A stretch of DNA of 64,000 nucleotides from Pseudosporangium ferrugineum (GTDB lineage: Bacteria > Actinomycetota > Actinomycetes > Mycobacteriales > Micromonosporaceae), in the NCBI RefSeq assembly GCF_003002065.1, contig NZ_PVZG01000002.1, forward strand, positions 62,001-126,000, read 5' to 3'. Of the stretch, positions 50,035 to 58,995 are shown in pieces. Both the position numbers and the translations under genes were made by a program. Position 1 is the stretch's first letter. Each line of letters starts with the position of its first letter. A model generated the notes under the pieces. It ran no database searches, was not told the origin of the DNA, and worked only from the letters and a program-made list of their open reading frames with translations.

Positions 50035-50634
50035 TCAGGCGGGCGGCCGGACGGCATCCATGGCCCGGTCGATGGCCGCCTCGAACGGGCCCTCGGCACC
50101 GGACTCCAGCCAGGAGTGGTGCGCGGCCACCAGGCACCCGAAGGCCGCGGCGGTGAGGGCCCGGGGCGCGGGGTCGCCGGGAGCGTACGGCGTGCCGGCC
50201 GCCTCCGCCCGCTGGACGAGCAGGGCGATGACGGTCTCCTGTGCCTCCTGCAGCTTGCGCAGGTATCCGGCGAGCAGCACGGGGGTGCCGAACACCAGCC
50301 GCAGGATCGGCGCGGCGTACTCCGGGTGGTACGGCACGCCGAACACGTCGAACCCCCGGCGCAGCGAGGTCCAGACCGGCTCGCCGGCCGGGCGGGCGCG
50401 CACCAGGTCGAGCAGGTCGCCGACGATCAGGTCCACCTTGCCCAGCAGGATCTCGTCCTTGGCCGCGAAGTAGCGGAAGACGCTGCGCTGCGACAGGCCG
50501 GCCGCCGCGGCGATGTCCTCGGTGGTCGTGGCGTCTTAGCCACGCTCGACGAACAGCCCGAGGGCGGCCTCGGCGATCTCCCGCTGAACGGCGCGGCGGG
50601 TCCGTTCGCGCAGTGTCGGTTCCCTGGCGCTCAT
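50035..50634 (-). pseudogene. TetR-family regulator interrupted by one in-frame stop
   Basis: Reading from ATG 50634: MSAREPTLRERTRRAVQREI, AEAALGLFVERG, then TAA (50538-50536), then without frame change DATTTEDIAAAAGLSQRSVF and RYFAAKDEILLGKVDLIVG, to a full-length TetR end at 50035. The family almost always has an aromatic or similar residue at that position (ERGYDATT), so a TAC or TAT codon probably became TAA. The next start candidate (GTG ~50436) lies after the helix-turn-helix, so no DNA-binding protein can be made unless the stop is read through. The gene lies between the MMPL operon and a divergent SDR it would have controlled. Confidence 0.85.
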
Positions 50635-50661
50635 GGCCGCCGAGCCTAACGGACGCCAAAG

Positions 50662-50692
50662 TTGACAATGACTGACAGAAGAGTCATAGGAT
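50662..50692 (+). promoter_or_regulatory. SDR promoter with TetR-type operator
   Basis: TTGACA (50662-50667), TAGGAT (50687-50692), spacer 19 nt. The spacer is almost filled by the inverted repeat ATGACT-N8-AGTCAT (50668-50687). The -10 ends 7 nt before ATG 50700. This is a likely operator of the neighbouring TetR, which is now broken. Confidence 0.65.
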
Positions 50693-50699
50693 GCCATCC

Positions 50700-51527
50700 A
50701 TGTCAAAGATCATCGTCATTACCGGCGCGTCCGACGGGATCGGTGCCGCCGCCGCCCGCCTGCTGCACGCCGAGGGGCACCGCGTCGTCATCGTCGGGCG
50801 CTCGCCGGCCAGGACCGCGGCCGTCGCCCGGGAGCTCGGGGCCGACCACTTCGTCGCGGACTACGAGCGTCTCGCCGACGTGCGCGCCCTCGCCGCCGCG
50901 CTGGACGGGGCGTACCCGCGCATCGACGTCCTGGCCAACAACGCCGGCGGCGTCTTCGGCGACCGCGCCCGGACCGCCGACGGCTTCGAGAAGACCTTCC
51001 AGATCAACCACCTGGCGCCGTTCCTGCTCACCCGGCTGCTCACCGGCAAGCTGGTGACCAGCCGGGCCACGGTGATCCAGACCTCCAGCGCCGCGGCCCG
51101 CATCGCCGGCAAGGTCGTCCCGGACGACCTGCAGCACGACCGCGACTTCACCCCGGAGCGGGCCTACGGGACGACCAAGCTCTACAACATCCTGATGACC
51201 ACCGAGCTGCACCGCCGCTACCACGGCCGGGGCCTGTCGGCGGCGGCGTACTACCCGGGGGTCGTGGCCACCAGCTTCGCCCTCGGGTCGCAGAGCTGGC
51301 TCCGGCACCTCTACCGGCTGAGCCGGCCGCTGCTGGCCTCCCCGGACAAGGGCGCCGCCCCGCTGGTGCGGCTGGCCCAGGGTGAGCCGGGCCGCGACTG
51401 GGAGTCCGGGGCCTACTACGAGAAGGGCAAGGTGGCGAGGCGCACCAACCCGCAGGCCCGTGACGCCGCCCTGGCCGCCGAGGTGTGGCGGCGCACCGAG
51501 GAGCTTCTGGACGCGGCACCCCGATGA
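50700..51527 (+). CDS. Short-chain dehydrogenase/reductase
   Basis: 275-aa SDR with cofactor motif VITGASDGIGAAAA, NNAG, catalytic Ser in VIQTSSAAARI and YGTTK (Tyr, Lys) after a long insertion, resembling retinol-dehydrogenase/oxidoreductase-type SDRs. ATG 50700 is probably a leaderless start directly downstream of a strong promoter; ATG 50691 overlaps the -10 box. With the divergent TetR inactivated, it may now be expressed constitutively. Confidence 0.9.
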   Translation: MSKIIVITGASDGIGAAAARLLHAEGHRVVIVGRSPARTAAVARELGADHFVADYERLADVRALAAALDGAYPRIDVLANNAGGVFGDRARTADGFEKTFQINHLAPFLLTRLLTGKLVTSRATVIQTSSAAARIAGKVVPDDLQHDRDFTPERAYGTTKLYNILMTTELHRRYHGRGLSAAAYYPGVVATSFALGSQSWLRHLYRLSRPLLASPDKGAAPLVRLAQGEPGRDWESGAYYEKGKVARRTNPQARDAALAAEVWRRTEELLDAAPR

Positions 51528-51625
51528 ACCGCAGGAAATCGCCGATCCTCCGCAACGTCCGGCATGTCGCGGCGGCTCCGCCCGGCCTACCGTCGAAGCG
51601 TTGATCTTGGGGAGGGAGAGCGGCG

Positions 51626-52048
51626 ATGTCCGGTTACGACGTGACGGCCCGGTCGGGTGCCCCGGCGGAGGCGATCTACGAGCTGTGGGTCACGCCGGGG
51701 ACCTGGCCGCGATGGTCGTCGGTGGACACTGCCGGGGCGGAGGGAGGCGATGCCGCCCGGCCGCAGGGGGTCGGCGGCGTGCGGGTGTTCCGCACCGGCC
51801 GTAACGTGAGCCGGGAGCGGATCACCGCGCTGGTGCCGGGGCGGCGCATCGAGTACGACATGCTCTCGGGCGCGCTGCGCGACTACCGGGCCGCGGTCGA
51901 GCTGACGCCGCTCGACGGCGGCGGCACCGCGATCCGGTGGTCGGGCACCTTCCGGGGCAACGTCGTCATGGGGTGGTATCTGCGGTGGTACATGGCTCGC
52001 ATGGCGCGGGGCCTCGCGGCCCACGCGGAGCGGGTCACGGCCGGGTGA
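51626..52048 (+). CDS. SRPBCC-family protein
   Basis: 140-aa Bet v1-like lipid/polyketide-binding fold. It begins VTARSGAPAEAIYELWVTPG then TWPRWSSVD, the usual SRPBCC opening, with later strands ending RWSGTFRGNVVMGWYLRWY and a C-terminal helix. GGGAGAG precedes the ATG. It is convergent with the AraC gene and overlaps it by 14 nt. Confidence 0.82.
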   Translation: MSGYDVTARSGAPAEAIYELWVTPGTWPRWSSVDTAGAEGGDAARPQGVGGVRVFRTGRNVSRERITALVPGRRIEYDMLSGALRDYRAAVELTPLDGGGTAIRWSGTFRGNVVMGWYLRWYMARMARGLAAHAERVTAG

Positions 52049-52922
52049 TGCGGAAGCGCGACGGGCGTACGCCGGTCTCCCGCAGGAAGGCCGTGGACAG
52101 GTGGGCCGGGCTCGAGAAGCCGCACCGGCCGGCGGTCTCCGTGACGGTGAGGCCCCGGCCCAGCAGCCGCTTGGCCTCCTCGATGCGCAGCTCGATGAGG
52201 TAGCGGTGCGGGGTCCGGCCGGTGGACTGCTTGAACACGCGCAGGAAGTGGAAAGGGCTCAGCCTGACCGTGGCCGCCACCTCGGCGAGGGTGACCGGCC
52301 GGCCCAGGTTCTCCCGGAGGTACGCCAGCGCGACCCGGATCCGGGCGTCGGCGACGGGACGCGGGGCGCCCGGCGCGGCGGCGGTCAGGTGGGCCGCCAG
52401 GAACGCGGCGGCGGTCTCGGCGTAGAGGGCGTCGGCGCCGTTGCCGGCGGCGGTGGCCAGGGCGGGCAGCAGCGTACGGACGAAGGCGGGGTCCGGCGTC
52501 CCGACGGCGGCGGCGGGCGGCGAGGTGCCGAGGTCGGCGCTCATCCGGTCCACCCGGTCCGCGGCCAGGTGCAGGTGCAGGGTGACCATCGGCTCGTCCG
52601 TCTCGTAGCGGATCCGGGTCGGCGCCCCCGGCACCGCGCGGCCCACCAGCCCGGGCCCGATCGGCCGGCGCCGCCAGCCGTCCCCGGTGTCCACGTGCAG
52701 GTCCCCGCTGCCCGCCGTGACCAGCCACAGGTGGTGATCGGTGGACGGCGGCAGGACGAGCTGACCGGCGGCCGGGGCGTGCGCGAAGCGTTGCAGCAGC
52801 AGCGCCCGCCAGCCGAGGTCGTCCCAGCTCGAGAGGCTGCGGGAGGCGTACGCCGCGAAGTCGTTCCCGGCGTACCCGGCCATGTCGAAGGCGCGGTGGC
52901 GGTCGTGGCCGGGATCCGGCAT
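52035..52922 (-). CDS. AraC-family regulator
   Basis: 295 aa. An N-terminal cupin-like sensor (~20-140: HHLWLVTAGSGDLHVDTGDG) is followed by the tandem helix-turn-helix AraC domain (~190-290: VTLAEVAATVRLSPFHFLRVF, CGFSSPAHLSTAFLRETGVRPSRF). It lies 19 nt downstream of the ABC-transporter ATPase gene end, in the same direction, so it may be the last gene of that operon or regulate the adjacent SRPBCC gene. Confidence 0.9.
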   Translation of the reverse strand: MPDPGHDRHRAFDMAGYAGNDFAAYASRSLSSWDDLGWRALLLQRFAHAPAAGQLVLPPSTDHHLWLVTAGSGDLHVDTGDGWRRRPIGPGLVGRAVPGAPTRIRYETDEPMVTLHLHLAADRVDRMSADLGTSPPAAAVGTPDPAFVRTLLPALATAAGNGADALYAETAAAFLAAHLTAAAPGAPRPVADARIRVALAYLRENLGRPVTLAEVAATVRLSPFHFLRVFKQSTGRTPHRYLIELRIEEAKRLLGRGLTVTETAGRCGFSSPAHLSTAFLRETGVRPSRFRITRP

Positions 52923-52941
52923 GGTGTCCTCCGCACTGCGA

Positions 52942-54069
52942 TCACCCGCCGTTCAGGACGTACGAGCGGTCCGGGTTGAGGGTGACGGCCACGTTGGTGC
53001 CCGCCTCGATCATCCGGGCCGGGTCCGGCCCGGCCTCGGTGACCTGCAGCGTGCCGCTGATCGTCTCGACCTCGTAGTCGACGCTGTGGCCGTGGAACGT
53101 GGAGCGCAGGACCGTGCCGATGCCGCCCTCCGCGGCCGGCTCCAGCGAGATCGTCTCCGGCCGGATCATAAGGTACGCGCCCGCGCCGCCCGCCCGGACC
53201 GCCGGATGGGCCGGCACGGTCAGCCGGTTGCCCAGCGCGTGCACGACCGCCGAGCCGTCCCCGACGTCCTCCGGCGCGACCTCGATGAAGTTGGCGCGGC
53301 CGATGAAGTCGGCGACGAAGATGGTGGCCGGCCGGAAGTAGATCCGGGCGGGCGCCGCGACCTGCTCGACGCGCCCCTTGTTCATCACCACGATCCGGTC
53401 GGACATGCTCATCGCCTCGTCCTGGTCGTGGGTGACGTAGAGGCTGGTGATGCCGAGGCGGCGCTGGATGCGGCGGATCTCGGCCCGCATGGCGCCGCGC
53501 AGCTTCGCGTCCAGGTTGGACAGGGGCTCGTCGAAGAGCAGCACCTTGGGCTGCATGATGAGGGCGCGGGCCAGGGCGACGCGCTGCTGCTGCCCGCCGG
53601 AGAGCTCGTGCGGGGAGCGGTTCTCCAGGCCTACCAGGTTCATGCTGGTCAGCGCGATCTGCATGGCGGTACGGACGTCGTCGTGCGGGCGCCGGCGCAG
53701 CTTGAGCCCGTACGCGATGTTCTCCCCGACGGTGAGGTGCGGGAAGAGGGCGTAGCTCTGGAAGACCATCGCCATCGCCCGGCGCTGCGGCGGGGTGCGG
53801 TCGATGGGCGCGCCGTCGAGCTGGATGCCGCCGCTGGTGGCGGTCTCGAAGCCGGCCACGATCCGCAGCGTCGTGGTCTTGCCGCAGCCGGACGGCCCGA
53901 GCAGGGTGATGAACTCGCCCGGCCGCACGTCGAGCGACACGTCGTCGACGGCGGTCACGCTCGCCGACCGGGAGGTGAAGGTCTTCGTGAGCCGGTCGAG
54001 CCGCAGCGCTCCCGCCTCCGCGCGGTCCTTCGGCGGCGTCAGCTCGCCGGGCGCGTGCGTCATCGTCAT
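52942..54069 (-). CDS. ABC importer ATPase (FbpC/PotA-like)
   Basis: 375 aa. Walker A GPSGCGKTT, Q-loop VFQSYALFPHLT, signature LSGGQQQRVALARAL, Walker B VLLFDEPLSNLD and H-loop VTHD, plus a C-terminal TOBE domain (ANFIEVAPEDVGDGS, MIRPETISLEP). Energises the importer made with the permease and binding protein just upstream; the start overlaps the permease stop by 4 nt. Confidence 0.95.
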   Translation of the reverse strand: MTMTHAPGELTPPKDRAEAGALRLDRLTKTFTSRSASVTAVDDVSLDVRPGEFITLLGPSGCGKTTTLRIVAGFETATSGGIQLDGAPIDRTPPQRRAMAMVFQSYALFPHLTVGENIAYGLKLRRRPHDDVRTAMQIALTSMNLVGLENRSPHELSGGQQQRVALARALIMQPKVLLFDEPLSNLDAKLRGAMRAEIRRIQRRLGITSLYVTHDQDEAMSMSDRIVVMNKGRVEQVAAPARIYFRPATIFVADFIGRANFIEVAPEDVGDGSAVVHALGNRLTVPAHPAVRAGGAGAYLMIRPETISLEPAAEGGIGTVLRSTFHGHSVDYEVETISGTLQVTEAGPDPARMIEAGTNVAVTLNPDRSYVLNGG

Positions 54070-55814
54070 CGTCCGTTCCTTCCGGTGGGCGCGGCGGTGC
54101 GGTACAGCGACACGGTGCCGCCGACGAGGAGCCGGATCAGGCCGAACCCCGCCAGCACGACCGCCGTCAGCACAGTGCAGTACGCGAAGGCGACGCCGTA
54201 CCGGCCGGTGTTGGCGGCGCTGAGGATCTGCGAGGTGATGATCTTGGTGTTCGGCGTCACCAGCAGGATCACGGTCGAGATCGAGGTCATGCTCCGGGCG
54301 AAGCTGTAGCTGAGCCCGGTCAGCAGCGCCGGCCGGATCAGCGGCAGCACGACGCTGCGGAACGTCCGGAACGAGCCGGCGCCGAGGTTCATCGACGCCT
54401 CCTCCAGGCTCGGATGGAGCTGGGTCAGGGCGGCGCCGCCGGTCCGCAGGCCGGCCGGCACGCTGCGGGTGATGTAGGCGAGCACGATGGCCAGCGAGCC
54501 GCCGGCGATCGCGGTGCCGCCCACCAGCCCGGGAAAGACCAGCAGGTCACCGACGTAGCGGTCGGGCCGGTACGCCAGCAGGTAGCCGATGCCGAGCACG
54601 GTCCCGGGTACGGCCACCCCCAGCGTGCCGGCGAAGTCCAGCCAGCCCGCCGAGCGCCGCAGGTGCCGGGTCGCGAGCCAGGCGATGAGCAGCCCGAAGA
54701 CCCCCGCGACCGGGGTGGCGACGGCGGCCAGGAGCGTGGTGTCCGCGAGCGCCGCCCGGCCGGCGCCGAGCACAACCTCCCGGAAGTGCTCGAGGGTGAA
54801 GCTGTTGTCCACGCCGAACACCCGCGTCACCGAGCCCGCGATCACGGTGCCGTAGAGGCTGACCACGACCAGGGCGACGAGCACCGCCAGCCCGAAGATG
54901 GGCCAGCGGGTCCAGCCGCTGATCAGGTGCACGCTGCCGGAGGGCCGGCCGGTGATGGTGGTGCGGATCTTCCGGCCGAGCCAGTACCGCTGGGCCAGGT
55001 AGAGCGCGATCGACGGGACGAGCAGGATCAGGCTGTACACGGCGGCGCTGGTCGTGTCGTACTCGCCGGTGACGGCGAGGTAGGCGCGGCTGGCGAGCAC
55101 CGTGTAGTCGCCGCCCAGCGCCAGCGGGTTGGCCAGGTCGGCTATCGCCTCCACGAACAGCAGCAGGAACGGTGCGGCCAGGCCGGGGGCGAGCAGGGGG
55201 AGCTGGACCGTACGGAAGATCTGCCGCCGGCCGGCGCCCATGTTCATGGCCGCCTCCTCCATGGCCGGGTCCAGGCCCCGCATCATCCCGAGGATGCCCA
55301 GGTACGCCACCGGGAACAGCGACAGCGACAGGACCAGCACGAGGCCGTCCAGCCCGTAGATGTCGTACTCGACGCCGAACAGGCCGTGGGTGATCGCGCC
55401 CTGGCGGCCGTACAGGACGATCGCGGCCGTGGCGACCGCGAAGGGCGGGCTGACGATCGGCATCAGGGCCACGACGTGCAGGATCCGCTTGCCCGGCACC
55501 GCGAGGCGGGTCTGCACGAACGCGAAGAGGAAGCCGATGGCGGTGCCGCAGGCGCCGACGAGCAGCCCCAGGACGAGCGTGTTGCGCAGGATCGTGAGGT
55601 CGACGCGGGAGGTGAGGAACTCGGCGTAGCGCGGCAGCGCCTCGCCGGACAGCGCGGTGGAGAGCACGGCGGTCAGCGGGAAGAGGCTGCCGAGGGTGAC
55701 GAGCAGGATGCTCGCGGCGACGGCCGCGGTCACCCCGACGTCGCGGGAACGCCGGCGTGGTCTCGGCGGAGGAGGCGCCGGCGCGGCCTCCACGGCAGGG
55801 GAGAGGGTCGTCAT
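54066..55814 (-). CDS. ABC importer permease, two fused domains (FbpB-like)
   Basis: 582 aa with about twelve TM helices in two homologous halves. Each half has an EAA coupling loop (LDPAMEEAAMNMGAGRRQIFR; HPSLEEASMNLGAGSFRTFR). Fused double permeases are typical of ferric-iron (FbpB) and some phosphonate/thiamine-type importers. Proline/arginine-rich cytosolic N-terminus. Overlaps the binding-protein gene (ATGA) and the ATPase gene (ATGA), giving a three-gene coupled operon. Confidence 0.95.
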   Translation of the reverse strand: MTTLSPAVEAAPAPPPPRPRRRSRDVGVTAAVAASILLVTLGSLFPLTAVLSTALSGEALPRYAEFLTSRVDLTILRNTLVLGLLVGACGTAIGFLFAFVQTRLAVPGKRILHVVALMPIVSPPFAVATAAIVLYGRQGAITHGLFGVEYDIYGLDGLVLVLSLSLFPVAYLGILGMMRGLDPAMEEAAMNMGAGRRQIFRTVQLPLLAPGLAAPFLLLFVEAIADLANPLALGGDYTVLASRAYLAVTGEYDTTSAAVYSLILLVPSIALYLAQRYWLGRKIRTTITGRPSGSVHLISGWTRWPIFGLAVLVALVVVSLYGTVIAGSVTRVFGVDNSFTLEHFREVVLGAGRAALADTTLLAAVATPVAGVFGLLIAWLATRHLRRSAGWLDFAGTLGVAVPGTVLGIGYLLAYRPDRYVGDLLVFPGLVGGTAIAGGSLAIVLAYITRSVPAGLRTGGAALTQLHPSLEEASMNLGAGSFRTFRSVVLPLIRPALLTGLSYSFARSMTSISTVILLVTPNTKIITSQILSAANTGRYGVAFAYCTVLTAVVLAGFGLIRLLVGGTVSLYRTAAPTGRNGR

Positions 55815-56875
55815 GACTTCGGGGCCTGGGCGACTTCGTCGTCGAACCGCTTGGTGAGGTCCTTCTTCGCCCGCCCCGCGGCCGTGACGTCGTAGTCGAC
55901 GAGCTTCACCGTCGACAGGTCGACGCTCTTGTCCGACACCGTGGCGCCCGGGTTCGTCGGCACCTGGTACGACTTGACCGACGGCCCGATCTCCTGCGCG
56001 GCCGGCGTCAGGGCCCAGTCGACGTACTTGCGGGCGCTGTCCGGATTGTGCGCGTTCTTGATGAGCGCCACGCCGCCGACCTCGTAGCCGGTGCCCTCGG
56101 CCGGGAACGTGACCTCGAGGTCCTTGAAGCCCTGCTCCCGGGTCGCCACGCAGTCGTGGGAGAAGATGACCCCGACGCCGACCTCCCCGCGCGCGGCCTG
56201 CTGGCCCGGCGCGATTCCCGACTTGCTGTACTGCAGCACGTTCGGGTGCAGCTGCTTCATGTAGCCCAGCGCCGCATCGGCGTTGCCCTGGTGCAGCGCC
56301 ACCTGGGTCCACAGCAGCGTGTACGCGGTCCCGGAGGTGGACGGGTGCGCGATGCCGACGTCCTTGCCGAGCCCCGGGTTCAGCAGGTCCTGCCATGACC
56401 GCGGCGCCGGCACCTTCTTCTCGGCGAGCACCCTGGTGTTGTCGCAGAAGCCGAGGACGCCGACGTACACGCCGGTCCAGATGCCGGCCGGGTCCTTGTA
56501 ACGGTCCGGGATCACGGCGGCGTTCGGTGAGACGTACGGCTCGAGCAGCCCCTGCTCGCTGGCGGCGGCGAAACCGTCCGCGGGCCCGCCGTGCCAGACG
56601 TCGAACTCGGGGTCGGCCTGGCCCGCCCTCAGCCGGGCGACGGTCTCGCCGCTGGACAGCCTGACGAACTCGGCCTTGACCCCGGTCGCCTTCGTGAACT
56701 GTGCGGTCATCGCCGCGCACCATTCCTCGGTGGCGCCGCAGGCGACGACCACCTTGCCGCTGTCCTCGGCCGGCTCGCCGGCGGCGTCGTTGCGCGCGCA
56801 GCCGGCGGCCACGAGCGCGGGTACGGTCAGCAGAACCAGTCCGGCCCTGACCCGGAACCGTTGCTGGGATGTCAT
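55811..56875 (-). CDS. ABC importer substrate-binding lipoprotein
   Basis: 354 aa. Signal peptide with lipobox LVAAGC, so it is anchored outside the membrane. The mature part is a type II periplasmic-binding fold of the FbpA/2-aminoethylphosphonate group (GATEEWCAAMTAQFTKATGV, FDVWHGGPADGF, IAHPSTSGTAYTLLW). The iron-coordinating Tyr pair of classical FbpA is not evident near the C-terminus, so the ligand could be an organic anion or phosphonate. ATG 56875 follows GAGGAGG; the longer frame upstream is unsupported. Confidence 0.92.
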   Translation of the reverse strand: MTSQQRFRVRAGLVLLTVPALVAAGCARNDAAGEPAEDSGKVVVACGATEEWCAAMTAQFTKATGVKAEFVRLSSGETVARLRAGQADPEFDVWHGGPADGFAAASEQGLLEPYVSPNAAVIPDRYKDPAGIWTGVYVGVLGFCDNTRVLAEKKVPAPRSWQDLLNPGLGKDVGIAHPSTSGTAYTLLWTQVALHQGNADAALGYMKQLHPNVLQYSKSGIAPGQQAARGEVGVGVIFSHDCVATREQGFKDLEVTFPAEGTGYEVGGVALIKNAHNPDSARKYVDWALTPAAQEIGPSVKSYQVPTNPGATVSDKSVDLSTVKLVDYDVTAAGRAKKDLTKRFDDEVAQAPKS

Positions 56876-56952
56876 CGACCCCACCTCCTCGGTACGCCGG
56901 GCGTCCGCTGGCCCGGGATTGAAGTCACCGTATGAGGTGGGATGCCGCCACG

Positions 56953-56993
56953 CGGTAACAGCGCGGTGGGCCAAGGTGACAGCCGTGTTACCG
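56953..56993. promoter_or_regulatory. Candidate response-regulator boxes upstream of ABC operon
   Basis: CGGTAACA (56953-56960), AGGTGACA (56974-56981; 21 bp downstream, same orientation) and TGTTACCG (56986-56993; inverted copy of the first) sit about 80-120 nt upstream of the binding-protein start. The 21-bp spacing equals two helical turns, as for OmpR-family dimers. The adjacent two-component system is the obvious candidate to bind them. Confidence 0.5.
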
Positions 56994-57007
56994 GCGTGGG
57001 TCCGGTG

Positions 57008-57697
57008 TCACCCCGCCGGGGCGGGCGGCAGGTCGGGCATGACGTAGCCGGCGCCCCGGATCGTGCGCACGTAGGCGGTGCTGTCGCCGTCGGCCGCGAG
57101 CCGGGAGCGGAGCCGGTACACGGTCGACTTGACCACGTCCCGGCCGCCGAGGATCTCCGTGGTGCCCCAGACCGCCCGCAGCAGGTCCTGCCACGACTGC
57201 GGGGTGCCGCGGTGGGCGGCGAGGTGGAGCAGCAGTTTGAACTCCGTGTACGGCAGCTCCAGCCGCCGCCCGCCGAGCATCGCCGACCGCGCGCCCGGGT
57301 CGATGACCAGGTCGCCGACGCGCAGGACGGTGCCGGTCTCGCGGCGGCGCACCAGGGCGGCGGCCCGCAGCGCCACCTCGCGCGGATGGAACGGCTTGGT
57401 CACGTAGTCGTCCGCGCCCCGCTCGAGCCCGGCGATCACGTCGTCGTGGTGCGCCAGCGCGGTCAGCAGCATGATCGGGACGTCGGAGCGGGCCCGGATC
57501 CGCTCGCACAGCGTCAGCCCGTCGATCGCCGGCATGAGCACGTCGAGCACGACGAGGTCGACGCCGCGCGAGCGCAGCAGGTGCAGCGCGGTGGCGCCGT
57601 CGTGGGCGACCAGCACCGAGAAGCCCTGCGTCTCCAGCGCGTACCCGATGATCATCGTCATCTGCGGCTCGTCGTCGACGACCAGCGCGGTGGTCAT
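57008..57697 (-). CDS. OmpR-family response regulator
   Basis: 229 aa. Receiver domain (ALVVDDEPQM, Asp in LVVLDVLMPAIDG, Lys in YVTKPF) and winged-helix domain (ELPYTEFKLLLHLAAHRG, VVKSTVYRLRSRL, RTIRGAGYVM). Its 5' end overlaps the kinase stop (ATGA). It is located just upstream of the ABC importer operon, so it probably regulates it. Confidence 0.94.
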   Translation of the reverse strand: MTTALVVDDEPQMTMIIGYALETQGFSVLVAHDGATALHLLRSRGVDLVVLDVLMPAIDGLTLCERIRARSDVPIMLLTALAHHDDVIAGLERGADDYVTKPFHPREVALRAAALVRRRETGTVLRVGDLVIDPGARSAMLGGRRLELPYTEFKLLLHLAAHRGTPQSWQDLLRAVWGTTEILGGRDVVKSTVYRLRSRLAADGDSTAYVRTIRGAGYVMPDLPPAPAG

Positions 57698-58617
57698 TCC
57701 GGCGCTCCCGCGGGCAGCGTGAGCAGGAACGTCGTGCCCCGCGCGGACGTCGTGTCGATCATGATCGCGCCGTGGTGCAGCTCCACGATGGACTTGGTGA
57801 TGACCAGGCCCAGGCCGGTGCCGTCCTCGAGCGGCCGGCCGGTGGCGAAGCGGCGGAACAGCCGGTGGCGCTGCTCCCGGCTCATCCCGGCACCGTCGTC
57901 GGTGACGTAGACGGCGATCCCGGTGTCGACCGCCATGACCCGCACGTCGACGTTGCCGCCGACCGTGGTGAACCGGCTGGCGTTGGACACCAGGTTGGTC
58001 AGGGCCTGCGAGATCAGCAGCGGGTCGGCGGCGATGCGCGGCGTCACCTGCGGGGTGTCGAGGGTGATGCGCTGCTGCCGCTGGGCGCACAGCGGGCGCA
58101 TCGCGGTCACCACGTCGCGGGCCAGCACGGACACGTCGGCCGCCTCCAGCCGCGGGGTGAACAGGCCCGCCTCGATCTTCGCCTGGGTGAGCAGGCTTTC
58201 GCACAGCGACACCACGTGGGTGCACTGGTGACCGATCACCGAGAGGAAGCGTTCCTGCGCCGCGGTCAGCGGTCCGGGCGTGCGCTCCAGCAGCAGGTCG
58301 GCGGCGCCCTTGATCATGCTCAGCGGGGTGCGCAGCTCGTGGCTCAGCGCGGTGACCTGCTCGGCCCGGCGGTCGACCTGCGCGGCCAGATTGTCCAGTT
58401 CCGCCCGCTGGATCCGCAGGACGTGGCGGGTGCTCGCGGCGGCCACCACCACGCCCGCGGCCAGGCCCGCCACGGCCGTCGCCGGCGACCAGCGGCCCGT
58501 GGCGGCCAGCGCGGCGGCGGCCACGACTCCGCCGGCCGCGGCGAGCCAGGCCACCCACAGGGCCCGCGCGACCAGCCACCCCGCCGGGCCCGAGACCGCC
58601 ACGTCCGTCGTCACCAC
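57694..58617 (-). CDS. Sensor histidine kinase, short membrane form
   Basis: 307 aa with a GTG start. Two TM helices (ALWVAWLAAAGGVVAAAALAA and AVAGLAAGVVVAAA) are separated by only a few residues, so there is almost no extracytoplasmic sensor. Then the H-box TALSHELRTPLSMIKGAADL, N-box TNLVSNASRFT and G-boxes DDGAGMSREQ and DGTGLGLVITKSI. A kinase with so small an external part usually senses within the membrane or through a partner, here perhaps the ABC importer encoded downstream. Confidence 0.92.
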   Translation of the reverse strand: MVTTDVAVSGPAGWLVARALWVAWLAAAGGVVAAAALAATGRWSPATAVAGLAAGVVVAAASTRHVLRIQRAELDNLAAQVDRRAEQVTALSHELRTPLSMIKGAADLLLERTPGPLTAAQERFLSVIGHQCTHVVSLCESLLTQAKIEAGLFTPRLEAADVSVLARDVVTAMRPLCAQRQQRITLDTPQVTPRIAADPLLISQALTNLVSNASRFTTVGGNVDVRVMAVDTGIAVYVTDDGAGMSREQRHRLFRRFATGRPLEDGTGLGLVITKSIVELHHGAIMIDTTSARGTTFLLTLPAGAPE

Positions 58618-58668
58618 GTCACCCCGGTGGGGAACGTATCAGCTCACCGCCGCGCCGGGCAGTGCCCG

Positions 58669-58995
58669 TCAGGGCAGCGGGTGCAGCGCCAGCGGCACGT
58701 GATGCTGGCCGGCGTGGATGTCCCGGTCGCGCAGGCTGCCCTGCGCCACGGGACGCGGGAACGAGATCTTGACGACGTTCAGCGCCGGGATGCGGAAGAT
58801 CCGGATGGTGTCCGCGGGTACGCCGTACAGGCGGGCGATCACCGGCGCGTCCAGGTAGGCGGGGTCGGCGACCAGCGCGTACCCGTCGGCGTCGCGCATG
58901 AACAGCTCCATCGTCACCCAGAACGGGCCGGCGTTCTTGGACCGGACCTCGACGGCGAGGTCGGCGACGGTACGCGGGCGGGCGTTATCGGACAT
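58669..58995 (-). CDS. DUF4387-type protein paired with AtuA-like gene
   Basis: 108 aa, single compact domain: RTVADLAVEVRSKNAGPFWV then TMELFMRD, followed by RIFRIPALNVVKISFPRP. This is the DUF4387 family, which regularly follows or is fused to AtuA/DUF1446 proteins. It overlaps the AtuA-like gene by 11 nt and is the last gene of the catabolic operon. Presumed second subunit of the same enzyme. Confidence 0.85.
   Translation of the reverse strand: MSDNARPRTVADLAVEVRSKNAGPFWVTMELFMRDADGYALVADPAYLDAPVIARLYGVPADTIRIFRIPALNVVKISFPRPVAQGSLRDRDIHAGQHHVPLALHPLP

Noticed and set aside
47705..50668. 987-aa frame joining the MMPL transporter with sequence upstream
   Set aside because: The part before 49927 is a read-through of the TetR region in another frame. 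The MMPL protein begins at ATG 49927 with its own ribosome site.
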